DNA from: Burkholderiales bacterium
GTDB lineage: Bacteria > Pseudomonadota > Gammaproteobacteria > Burkholderiales > Burkholderiaceae_E
NCBI GenBank assembly: GCA_027489195.1
Contig: JAIYAG010000416.1
Location: 1-8,275, forward strand
DNA length: 8,275 bases
Direction of reading: 5' to 3'
The translations under genes were made by a program, and so were the position numbers. Shown here piece by piece: positions 1 through 6,525 of this stretch; positions within the stretch are counted from its first letter, which is position 1, and each line of letters starts with the position of its first letter. The notes beneath the pieces were generated by a model. The model did not search any database, was not told the origin of the DNA, and saw nothing but the letters and a program-made list of their open reading frames with translations.

Positions 1-2208
1 GAGAGCCACTACGGGCTGCTGCTCGGGCTGAACGTCGCCATCGGCATCGCGCTGCTGCTGCTGGCGGCCGAGCTCGCGCGGCGGCTGTGGCAGCGCTGGC
101 GGGCCGGCCTGTTCGGCACCCGGCTGATGGTGCGGCTCGCGCTCGCCTTCGTGGTGATGACGCTGGTGCCGGTCGGACTGATCTTCGCGGTGGCGGTGCA
201 GTTCCTCGGCCGCTCGGTCGAGTCCTGGTACGACGTGCCGATGGAGCGCGCGCTCGAGTCGGGCCTGTCGCTCGGGCGCGCGTCGCTCGACTCGCTGCTC
301 GTGGACCTGCAGGCCAAGACCCGCTCGATGGCGGGCGAGCTCGCCGACGTGCCGCAGAACCAGTGGGCGCCGACGCTCAACCGGATGCGCGAGCGCGCCG
401 GCGCGCAGGAGGCGGTCATCCTCACCGGGAGCGGCCGCATCCTGGTGGCGAGCGGCGGCGCCTACGCCAGCCTGGTGCCGGACCTGCCGTCGCCGGCGGC
501 GCTCCGTCAGGCGCGCGGCGCCCGGCTGTACGCGGCGGTCGAGCCGGCCGAGGCGGGTACCGGCGGCGAGCCGCGCGGGCTCAAGCTGCGCGTCGTGCAG
601 TCGATCCCGCTGGGCGGGCAGCTCGGCGAGGAGCTGAGGCTGCTGCAGCTGGTGCAGCCCGTGCCGCCCACGCTCGCCGAGAACGCCGAGGCGATCCAGC
701 AGGGCTGGCGCGACTACCAGCAGCTGTCGCTGTCGCGCGCCGGGCTCAAGCGGATCTTCCGCATCACGATGACCGTGACGCTGCTGCTGACGGTCTTCTC
801 CTCGATCGCCGCGTCGTTCCTGCTGGCCGGCTGGATGACCGGCCCGCTGTCGATGATCGCCGCGGGCACGCGCGCCGTCGCCGAGGGCGACTTCCGGCCG
901 GTCAAGGACTACACCGGACGCGACGAGCTCGGCGTCCTCACTCAGTCGTTCAACGCGATGACCCGCCAGCTCGAGGAGGCGCGGGCGCTGGTCGAGCGCA
1001 ACCAGGACGAGCTCGAGCGCGCGAACACGCGGCTCGCCAGCGTGCTCGCCAACCTGACCGCCGGCGTCATCGTGCTCGACGAGGACTTCCGCGTGTCGCT
1101 CGCCAACGTGGGCGCCGAGCGCATCCTCGACGTCGGTGCGCAGGGCATGGCGGGGCGCCGGCTCGACGAGGTGCCCCGGCTGGCCGAGGCGGCGCCGCAG
1201 ATCCTCGAGGCCTTCGCCGAGCTCGACGAGGGCGCCCACCTCGGCTGGCAGCGCCAGCTCGTGTTCCGGCGCGACGGGCCGGGCTCCGAGCGCCGCGCCG
1301 AGACCCGCCCCGACGACGCGCCGGCGCTGACGCTGCTGGTGCGCGGCGCGCGCCTGCCCAGCCCGCAGCGCGGCTGGCTGGTGGTGTTCGACGACGTGAG
1401 CGAGGTGGTGTCCGCGCAGCGCGCGGTCGCCTGGAGCGAGGTGGCCCGCCGCCTCGCCCACGAGATCAAGAATCCGCTGACCCCGATCCAGCTCGCCGCC
1501 GAGCGCCTGCAGCACCGGCTCGCCGACAAGCTCCCGCCCGCCGAGGCCGAGCTGCTGGCCCGCAGTTCGCAAACGATTGTCAACCAGGTGGGCGCACTGA
1601 AGCTGATGGTCGACGAGTTCCGTGACTACGCGCGGCTGCCCGCAGCCCGCCTCGCGCCGCTCGACCTGAACGTGCTGGTGCACGACGTGCTGGCGCTCTA
1701 CGCGCCGATCGAGGCCTCGGGCGGTCTGCACGCCGAGTTCGCGCCGGGCCTGCCCGCGATCCTCGGCGATGCCTCGCAGCTGCGGCAGGTGATCCACAAC
1801 CTCGTCAAGAATGCGCTCGAAGCCACGGAGAAACAGCCGCGGCGCGCGATCGAGGTGCTCACCGAGCCGATCCGCCGCAGCGGCGCGATCGCGGGGGTGC
1901 GGCTGGTGGTCCGCGACGACGGCCCGGGCTTCCCGATCGGCTCGCTCGCCCGCGTGTTCGAGCCCTACGTGACGACCAAGCCCAAGGGCACCGGACTCGG
2001 CCTGGCGATCGTCCGGAAGATCGTCGAGGAGCACGGTGCGCGCATCGACGCGGTGAATCGCGCGGACGCCGAGGGCGGCGTCACCGGCGCATCGGTCAGC
2101 CTGCTATTTACGAGATTGGCCAAAAGCGACGACAATTGCGGCGCGCACACAACACTTGAAACGAGTCAGCCGCCGGCCGTCGGTCCGGACAGGCCGACCG
2201 ACAGCTAG
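1..2208 (+). CDS. ntrY: NtrY-type membrane sensor histidine kinase (5' partial)
   Basis: This is the sensor kinase of an NtrY/NtrX two-component pair; it autophosphorylates on histidine and passes the phosphate to the regulator encoded next. The frame is open from base 1, so the true start lies outside the window; 735 residues are visible. In visible-residue numbering, predicted membrane helices lie near 4-25, 45-69 and 257-277, with an extracytoplasmic sensing region of about 185 residues between the last two. A HAMP linker follows (about 278-332), then a PAS-like domain (about 341-450). The H-box is LAHEIKNPLTP with the phospho-acceptor His487. The ATPase domain shows an N-box (NLVKNALEA, Asn604), a G1 motif (DDGPGFP, from about 639) and a G2 motif (KGTGLGLAIV, about 662-671), so all catalytic motifs are present. 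NtrY kinases respond to nitrogen or redox state in some proteobacteria; the signal here is unknown. The last 20-30 residues form a polar tail of lower GC than the rest. Only 6 bp separate it from the regulator gene. Confidence 0.9.
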   Translation, partial: ESHYGLLLGLNVAIGIALLLLAAELARRLWQRWRAGLFGTRLMVRLALAFVVMTLVPVGLIFAVAVQFLGRSVESWYDVPMERALESGLSLGRASLDSLLVDLQAKTRSMAGELADVPQNQWAPTLNRMRERAGAQEAVILTGSGRILVASGGAYASLVPDLPSPAALRQARGARLYAAVEPAEAGTGGEPRGLKLRVVQSIPLGGQLGEELRLLQLVQPVPPTLAENAEAIQQGWRDYQQLSLSRAGLKRIFRITMTVTLLLTVFSSIAASFLLAGWMTGPLSMIAAGTRAVAEGDFRPVKDYTGRDELGVLTQSFNAMTRQLEEARALVERNQDELERANTRLASVLANLTAGVIVLDEDFRVSLANVGAERILDVGAQGMAGRRLDEVPRLAEAAPQILEAFAELDEGAHLGWQRQLVFRRDGPGSERRAETRPDDAPALTLLVRGARLPSPQRGWLVVFDDVSEVVSAQRAVAWSEVARRLAHEIKNPLTPIQLAAERLQHRLADKLPPAEAELLARSSQTIVNQVGALKLMVDEFRDYARLPAARLAPLDLNVLVHDVLALYAPIEASGGLHAEFAPGLPAILGDASQLRQVIHNLVKNALEATEKQPRRAIEVLTEPIRRSGAIAGVRLVVRDDGPGFPIGSLARVFEPYVTTKPKGTGLGLAIVRKIVEEHGARIDAVNRADAEGGVTGASVSLLFTRLAKSDDNCGAHTTLETSQPPAVGPDRPTDS

Positions 2209-2214
2209 GAAGCC

Positions 2215-2979
2215 ATGGCGGAAATTCTGGTCGTTGACGACGAGGTCGGAATCCGGGAGCTGCTGTCCGAGATCCTCGGTGACGAGGGACACTCGGTCCA
2301 TCTCGCCGAAAACGCGCAGCAGGCCCGCGAGTCGCGGGAACACACCCCGATCGACCTCGTGCTGCTCGACATCTGGATGCCCGACACCGACGGCGTGACG
2401 CTGCTCAAGGAATGGGCCAACGGCGGCAAGCTGACGATGCCGGTGATCATGATGTCCGGTCACGCCACCATCGACACCGCGGTCGAGGCGACCCGCATCG
2501 GCGCGCTCGATTTCCTCGAGAAGCCGATCGCGCTGCAGAAGCTGCTCAAGGCGGTCGAGCAGGGGCTCGCGCGGGGCCGGGCGCAGAGCGCGCCCAAGGT
2601 CGCGCCCCAGGTCTACCATCCGCTGGCCGCCAGCAGCGCCGGCGTGCCGATGATCACCATGCTGCCGGTCGGCGCCAACAGCGGCCCGAACGTGCCGCTG
2701 ATGTCGCCGTCGGCCCAGTTCCTGACCGCGCCGGTGGCCGGCCCCGGCGGCGCGCCGTCGCAGTCGCGCGAACTGCCGCTCGACCTGCCGCTGCGCGAGG
2801 CGCGCGACGCCTTCGAGCGCGCCTACTTCGAGCACCATCTGTCGCGCGAGCACGGCTCGATGACGCGGGTGGCCGAGAAGACCGGGCTCGAGCGCACGCA
2901 CCTGTACCGCAAGCTCAAGCAGCTCGGCATCGACCTGTCGAAGGGCGCGTACCGCAAGGGTGCGCAGACCTCGCAGTGA
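2215..2979 (+). CDS. ntrX: NtrX-type response regulator lacking the AAA+ domain (REC–linker–Fis HTH)
   Basis: This is a 254-residue DNA-binding response regulator, the likely partner of the NtrY kinase just upstream. The receiver domain (about 1-120) is complete: acidic pair Asp8/Asp9, phospho-acceptor Asp52 in LLDIWMPDTDG, switch Ser81 in MMSGHAT, and Lys103 in LEKPI. Residues about 123-185 are a Pro/Ala/Ser/Met-rich linker with no recognisable fold. The C-terminus carries the signature that normally follows the ATPase domain of NtrX (LREARDAFERAYFEHHL, about 193-208). A Fis-type helix-turn-helix follows at about 216-239, including GLERTHLYRKLKQLG. Canonical NtrX is about 450 residues with a sigma-54-interacting AAA+ domain in the middle. 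Here the Walker motifs and GAFTGA loop are absent and there is no room for them. It probably binds DNA in a phosphorylation-dependent way without sigma-54 activation. The start ATG has a weak AGGA only 4 nt upstream; family similarity begins at residue 2. From memory, similar short forms occur in some Burkholderiales, so this may be a lineage variant rather than a broken gene. Confidence 0.88.
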   Translation: MAEILVVDDEVGIRELLSEILGDEGHSVHLAENAQQARESREHTPIDLVLLDIWMPDTDGVTLLKEWANGGKLTMPVIMMSGHATIDTAVEATRIGALDFLEKPIALQKLLKAVEQGLARGRAQSAPKVAPQVYHPLAASSAGVPMITMLPVGANSGPNVPLMSPSAQFLTAPVAGPGGAPSQSRELPLDLPLREARDAFERAYFEHHLSREHGSMTRVAEKTGLERTHLYRKLKQLGIDLSKGAYRKGAQTSQ

Positions 2980-2983
2980 TGAC

Positions 2984-4375
2984 TTGAAGATCATCATCCT
3001 CGGCGCCGGGCGGGTCGGCGCATCGGTCGCCGAGAGCCTCGTCTCCGAACAGAACGACATCACCGTCATCGACACCGATGCGGCGCGGCTGGCCGAGCTG
3101 CAGGACCGGCTCGACCTGCGCACGGTGGTCGGCAACGCCGCGCAGCCCTCGACGCTGCGGGCGGCGGGGACCGACGACGCCGACATGGTGATCGCCACGA
3201 CGCAGAGCGACGAGACCAACCTCGTCGCCTGCCACCTCGCGGCCCAGGTCTTCAACGTGCCGACGCGCATCGCGCGGGTCCGGGCCGCCGACTTCCAGGA
3301 CAACCCCGAGCTGGTCGGCGACGGCGCGTTCTCGGTGAATCACCTGATCGTCCCCGAGAAGACCGTCACCGACTACGTCGCGAAGCTCGTCGAGTTCCCC
3401 GAGGCGCTGCAGGTGCTGGAATTCGCGGGCGGCGCGGCCTGTCTGATCGCGGTGCGCGCGCATCCGGGCGGCCTGCTGGTGGGCAAGCCGATCCGGGACA
3501 TCAAGTCGCACATTCCACAGGTCGACTCGCGGATCGTGGCCATCTTCCGCGGCGACGGGGCGGTCTACCCCGACGGCGACACGATGATCGAGCCGGGCGA
3601 CGAGGTGTTCGTGCTGGCCGCGACCGAGCACATCCGCACGGTGATGACCGAGCTGCGCAAGATGGACAAGCCGGTGCGTCGCGTGATGCTCGCCGGTGGC
3701 GGGCGCATCGGCATGCGGCTCGCGCAGCGCCTGGCGGGCCGCATCGACGTGCGGATCATCGAGCCCGACGTCAAGCGCTGCGAGCAGCTCGCCGCGACGT
3801 TGCCCTCGAACGTGCTGGTGCTCAACGGCGACGCGACCGACGAGGACCTCCTCGAGGAGGAGAGCGTCGGCGAGATGGACCTGTTCTGCGCGCTCACCTC
3901 CGACGACGAGGACAACATCATGTCCTCGCTGCTCGCCAAGAAGATGGGCGCGCGCCGCGTGATCGCGCTGATCAACCGGCGCGCCTACGCCGACCTGGTG
4001 GAGGGCGGCAAGATCGACATCGCGATCGTGCCGGCGCAGGCGACGATCGGCGAACTGCTCGCGCACGTGCGGCGCGGCGACGTGGCGGCCGTGCATTCGC
4101 TGCGGCGCGGGGCGGCCGAGGCGCTCGAGGCGATCGCGCACGGCGACCCGCGCTCGAGCAAGGTGGTCGGGCGGCGCATCGAGCAGCTCGACCTGCCGCC
4201 GGGCACCACCATCGGGGCGATCGTCCGGCAGGCGCCGGGCAACCGCTCCGAGGTGATCATCGCCCACCACGACACGGTGATCGAGCCCGAGGACCACGTC
4301 ATCGTGTTCGTGGCCAACAAGCGGATGGTCCCGCGCGTCGAGAAGCTCTTCCAGGTGAGCGTCGGCTTCTTCTGA
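2984..4375 (+). CDS. trkA: Trk system potassium uptake protein TrkA
   Basis: This is the cytoplasmic NAD(H)-binding regulatory subunit that gates the TrkH/TrkG potassium channel. From the TTG at 2984 it has 463 residues, close to the roughly 458 of E. coli TrkA. It shows the family's tandem architecture. The first Rossmann RCK_N domain has LGAGRVG near residues 5-11 and an acidic residue ending strand 2 (VIDTD), followed by a TrkA_C domain at about 140-220. The second RCK_N has GGGRIG at 238-243, followed by a second TrkA_C at about 370-455. The TTG start is chosen because translation then begins MKIIILGAGRVG, the usual TrkA N-terminus. A GTG at 2960 in the same frame would overlap ntrX and add eight unconserved residues. 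Neither start has a strong ribosome binding site, so translational coupling to ntrX, which stops 4 bp earlier, is likely. No trkH follows directly; the channel subunit must be encoded elsewhere if the system works. Confidence 0.93.
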   Translation: MKIIILGAGRVGASVAESLVSEQNDITVIDTDAARLAELQDRLDLRTVVGNAAQPSTLRAAGTDDADMVIATTQSDETNLVACHLAAQVFNVPTRIARVRAADFQDNPELVGDGAFSVNHLIVPEKTVTDYVAKLVEFPEALQVLEFAGGAACLIAVRAHPGGLLVGKPIRDIKSHIPQVDSRIVAIFRGDGAVYPDGDTMIEPGDEVFVLAATEHIRTVMTELRKMDKPVRRVMLAGGGRIGMRLAQRLAGRIDVRIIEPDVKRCEQLAATLPSNVLVLNGDATDEDLLEEESVGEMDLFCALTSDDEDNIMSSLLAKKMGARRVIALINRRAYADLVEGGKIDIAIVPAQATIGELLAHVRRGDVAAVHSLRRGAAEALEAIAHGDPRSSKVVGRRIEQLDLPPGTTIGAIVRQAPGNRSEVIIAHHDTVIEPEDHVIVFVANKRMVPRVEKLFQVSVGFF

Positions 4376-4542
4376 GCGGCTGTCGGCGGCCCGGGGGGCC
4401 GCGCCGCGGGCTCGGCCGGGCGGCCGCGCCACAGGGGTCGTTGCCACCGACGGCCGGGCTCGCAGACCCCTTCGTGCACCCCTCCAGGTCCGCAGCGTGG
4501 CGCTTCGGGCGGCCAAGGCCCGCCGACGCGCTCGGGATCTGC

Positions 4543-4571
4543 GTGACAGCGGGGCCGGCTGCGCCTACCAT
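4543..4571 (+). promoter_or_regulatory. Putative sigma-70 promoter for the TRAP operon
   Basis: A -35-like GTGACA (4543-4548, 5 of 6 matches to TTGACA) and a -10-like TACCAT (4566-4571, 4 of 6 matches to TATAAT) are separated by exactly 17 bp. Transcription would start near 4578, leaving a short leader of about 20 nt before the dctP ATG at 4599. The position fits well, but hexamer matches of this quality can occur by chance and the spacer is very GC-rich, so this remains a prediction. Confidence 0.45.
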
Positions 4572-4586
4572 TCGCGGCCCCACCAC

Positions 4587-4590
4587 GGAG
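4587..4590 (+). promoter_or_regulatory. Ribosome binding site that fixes the dctP start
   Basis: GGAG lies 8 nt before the ATG at 4599. It supports that start over the upstream in-frame codon at 4497 and over the internal ATG at 4617, which has no purine-rich stretch at the right distance. Confidence 0.7.
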
Positions 4591-4598
4591 ACATTTCC

Positions 4599-5708
4599 AT
4601 GACCCAGCAGACCGGCATGCGTCGGCGGTTCATCGCGACCGCAGGCGCCGCGAGCGGCGCGGCCGCCCTCGGCTTCCCCGCCATCGTCAAGGCGCAGACC
4701 ACCTCGCTTCGCTTCCAGAGCACCTGGCCGGCGAAGGACATCTTCCACGAGTACGCGAACGACTTCGCCAAGAAGGTCAACGACATGACCGGCGGCGAGC
4801 TCAAGATCGAGGTGCTGCCGGCGGGTTCCGTCGTGCCGGCCTTCGGCCTGCTCGACGCGGTCTCCAAGGGCACGCTCGACGGCGGCCACGGCGTGCTCGC
4901 CTACCACTACGGCAAGAACAACGCGCTCGCGCTCTGGGGCTCGGGCCCGGCCTTCGGCATGGACTCGAACATGCTGCTGTCCTGGCACAAGTACGGCGGC
5001 GGCAAGGAGCTGCTGGACAAGCTCTACGCAGCGGTCGGCGCCAGCGTGTACTCGTACGTGTACGGCCCGATGCCGACGCAGCCGCTCGGCTGGTTCAAGA
5101 AGCCGATCGCCAAGGTCGAGGACATCAAGGGCCTGAAGTACCGGACCGTCGGCATCTCGATCGACGTGTTCACCAAGATGGGCGCCTCGGTCAACGCGCT
5201 GCCTGGCGGCGAGATCATCCCGGCGATGGACCGGGGCCTGCTCGACGCGGCCGAGTTCAACAACGCCTCGTCCGACCGCCTGCTCGGCTTCCCCGACGTG
5301 GCCAAGGTCTGCATGCTGCAGAGCTTCCACCAGAACGCCGAGCAGTTCGAGATCATGTTCAACAAGGGCAAGCTCGATGCGCTGCCGCCCAAGATGAAGG
5401 CGATCATCGACAACGCCGTCGAGGCTGCCTCGGCCGACATGTCCTGGAAGGCGGCCGACCGCTACTCCAAGGACTACGCGGAGATGCAGAGCAAGCAGGG
5501 CGTGAAGTTCTACAAGACGCCCGACGCGATCCTGCAGCAGCAGCTCAAGACCTACGACGAGGTCGTCAAGACCAAGTCGAGCGATCCGCTGTTCGCCGAG
5601 ATCGTCGCGTCGCAGCGTGCGTTCGCCGAGCGCGTCGTGCGCTGGGACATGGACACCAACGTCAACCGGCGCATGGCGTACACGCACTACTTCGGCAAGA
5701 AGGGCTGA
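4599..5708 (+). CDS. dctP: TRAP transporter periplasmic substrate-binding protein, Tat-exported
   Basis: This is the extracytoplasmic solute receptor of a tripartite (TRAP) transporter. It captures substrate in the periplasm and delivers it to the QM membrane complex encoded downstream. It has 369 residues, about 337 after processing. The N-terminus is a Tat signal: RRRFI at 8-12, an Ala/Gly-rich hydrophobic stretch, and probable cleavage after VKA (Ala32). The mature protein starts TTSLRFQSTWP and has the family pattern throughout: a WPAKDIFHEYANDFA region, the IKGLKYRTVG segment with Arg182 at the position of the carboxylate-binding arginine, ALPGGEIIPAMDRGLLDAAEF, and a long C-terminal helix. 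The LPGGE…DAAE(F/W) motif (Glu219-Phe220) points to the TakP-like branch, whose studied members bind 2-oxo acids or lactate, often with a metal ion; the usual Trp is Phe here. The substrate is therefore probably an organic acid, but which one is not determinable. dctP is used as a family name and does not imply C4-dicarboxylate specificity. Confidence 0.9.
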   Translation: MTQQTGMRRRFIATAGAASGAAALGFPAIVKAQTTSLRFQSTWPAKDIFHEYANDFAKKVNDMTGGELKIEVLPAGSVVPAFGLLDAVSKGTLDGGHGVLAYHYGKNNALALWGSGPAFGMDSNMLLSWHKYGGGKELLDKLYAAVGASVYSYVYGPMPTQPLGWFKKPIAKVEDIKGLKYRTVGISIDVFTKMGASVNALPGGEIIPAMDRGLLDAAEFNNASSDRLLGFPDVAKVCMLQSFHQNAEQFEIMFNKGKLDALPPKMKAIIDNAVEAASADMSWKAADRYSKDYAEMQSKQGVKFYKTPDAILQQQLKTYDEVVKTKSSDPLFAEIVASQRAFAERVVRWDMDTNVNRRMAYTHYFGKKG

Positions 5709-5714
5709 CGCCCT

Positions 5715-5742
5715 CGCGGGCGGCGCGCACGCGCCGCTCGCG
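5715..5742 (+). repeat. Long GC hairpin just after the dctP stop codon
   Basis: Two 13-nt arms (5715-5727 and 5730-5742) are complementary apart from one G·T wobble position (5719/5738), with only CA between them. In RNA the innermost pairs would open to make a usable loop. The hairpin begins 6 bp after the dctP stop and has no T-tract. It could protect the 3' end of a dctP-only transcript, as hairpins after binding-protein genes do in several transporter operons. Confidence 0.6.
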
Positions 5743-5792
5743 ACACCGCCGCGCACGGCCCGCGAGTCGCGCGCGGCGGCCCGGATCCAAAA

Positions 5793-5819
5793 CCCCGCCG
5801 CGCGTGCGGCGGGGCGTTT
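5793..5819 (+). terminator. Hairpin terminator or attenuator between dctP and dctQ
   Basis: A perfect 9-bp stem, CCCCGCCGC (5793-5801) with GCGGCGGGG (5806-5814), encloses the loop GCGT. It is preceded by AAAA (5789-5792) and followed by CGTTT (5815-5819). On the + strand the T-run is short, so partial termination is most likely; on the opposite strand the stem is followed by TTTT. It lies inside what should be a P-Q-M operon, so it probably lowers read-through into the membrane genes rather than ending the operon. Confidence 0.65.
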
Positions 5820-5904
5820 CGCGCCAGGTGCCGGTGCCTTCACCGGCCTCTAGATGTTCGGGCGACGTCCGCGAGTGCGAGGCGGTCGCCCCGGGGCTCC
5901 CTCC

Positions 5905-6522
5905 ATGCAGAAATTCTTCCTCGCTGTCGACCGCGTCTCCACGTACGCGGGACAGACGTTCGCCTGGCTGATCGTCGCGCTGACCGGTCTCATCTGCTGG
6001 GAGGTGTTCTCCCGCTACGTGATGAACAGCCCGCACGCCTGGGCCTTCGACGTGCAGATCCAGATGTACGGTGCGCTGTTCATGATGGCGGGCGCCTACA
6101 CCCTGTCCAAGAACGGGCATGTCCGCGGCGACATCCTGTACGGCTTCTTCAAGCCCCGCACGCAGGCCTTCTTCGACCTGCTGCTCTACATCGTCTTCTT
6201 CCTGCCCGGCGTCTGCGCGCTCGCCTGGGCCGGCTACTCGTTCGCGGGCGACTCCTGGGCGATCAAGGAGCATTCGTCGATCAGTGCCGACGGTCCGCCG
6301 CTGTACTTCTTCAAGTCGGTCATCCCGGTCGCCGGTGCCCTGCTGCTGATGCAGGGCATCGTCGAGATCCTGCGCTGCATCGTCTGCCTGCGCGACGGCG
6401 AGTGGCCTTCGCGCGAGCAGGACGTCGAGGAGGTCGACGTCGAGAAGCTCAAGGCGATGGTGACGCGCGACGGCGAGGCGCCGCACGCGGTCGGCCCCGT
6501 CAGCGCCGCCGGGGAGCGCTGA
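5905..6522 (+). CDS. dctQ: TRAP transporter small membrane subunit (DctQ family)
   Basis: This is the small integral membrane subunit that pairs with the large permease and helps position it in the inner membrane. It has 205 residues with four predicted helices: about 19-39 (FAWLIVALTGLICWEVFSRYV), 52-67, 89-112 and 137-160. Family features include the SRYVMNSPHAWAFDVQ segment after helix 1 and the KNGHVRGDILY segment after helix 2. The start at 5905 is preferred because it gives MQKFFLAVDRVSTYAG, a normal short lead into helix 1. An in-frame ATG at 5854 would add 17 Arg/Pro/Gly-rich residues. Neither start has a strong ribosome binding site; a GGGG sits 9 nt before 5905. The roughly 43-residue tail after helix 4 is charged (EQDVEEVDVEKLKAMV) and longer than usual. 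The large-permease gene begins 3 bp after the stop. The symbol is a family name. Confidence 0.88.
   Translation: MQKFFLAVDRVSTYAGQTFAWLIVALTGLICWEVFSRYVMNSPHAWAFDVQIQMYGALFMMAGAYTLSKNGHVRGDILYGFFKPRTQAFFDLLLYIVFFLPGVCALAWAGYSFAGDSWAIKEHSSISADGPPLYFFKSVIPVAGALLLMQGIVEILRCIVCLRDGEWPSREQDVEEVDVEKLKAMVTRDGEAPHAVGPVSAAGER
6511..6516 (+). promoter_or_regulatory. Ribosome binding site for dctM, inside the end of dctQ
   Basis: GGGGAG ends 9 nt before the ATG at 6526. It overlaps the last codons of dctQ, and the two genes are 3 bp apart, which fits coupled translation of the two membrane subunits. Confidence 0.6.
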
Positions 6523-6525
6523 GCC

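Larger units (their letters stand above)
4376..4598 (+). other. Intergenic spacer between trkA and the TRAP operon
   Basis: This 223-bp spacer contains no convincing gene. Its left part is very GC-rich and can fold. One inverted repeat is GCGGCCC (4386-4392) with GGGCCGC (4396-4402) around a 3-nt loop, starting 11 bp after the trkA stop. There is no T-tract after it, so it is not a standard intrinsic terminator. The right part holds a putative promoter and the ribosome binding site for the next gene. The dctP frame stays open upstream to 4497, but that extension is Arg-rich, is unlike a signal peptide and would lie before the ribosome binding site, so I treat it as non-coding. Confidence 0.6.

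Noticed and set aside
87..1625. Open frame of 512 codons on the + strand overlapping ntrY
   Set aside because: It is an Arg/Ala-dominated off-frame translation; the ntrY frame carries all kinase motifs over the same bases.
2112..2150. Possible sigma-54 promoter (TGGC…TTGC) in the ntrY tail
   Set aside because: The TGGC and TTGC elements are too far apart for the strict GG-N10-GC spacing.
4386..4402. Intrinsic terminator after trkA
   Set aside because: The stem is GC-rich but no T-tract follows it, so it is recorded only as folding potential in the spacer.
2104..4516. Two long - strand open frames (2104-3303 and 2915-4516) opposite ntrX and trkA
   Set aside because: Both mirror codon bias of the real + strand genes and are rich in Arg, Asp, His and Val without motifs.
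4497..4598. Upstream extension of dctP to an in-frame alternative start at 4497
   Set aside because: It would put 34 Arg-rich residues before the Tat signal and translate through the ribosome binding site and putative promoter.
4299..5843. Long - strand open frame of 514 codons opposite dctP
   Set aside because: Low-complexity Arg/Ala/Gly/Val/Leu translation with no recognisable domain, fully opposite an intact Tat-exported receptor gene.
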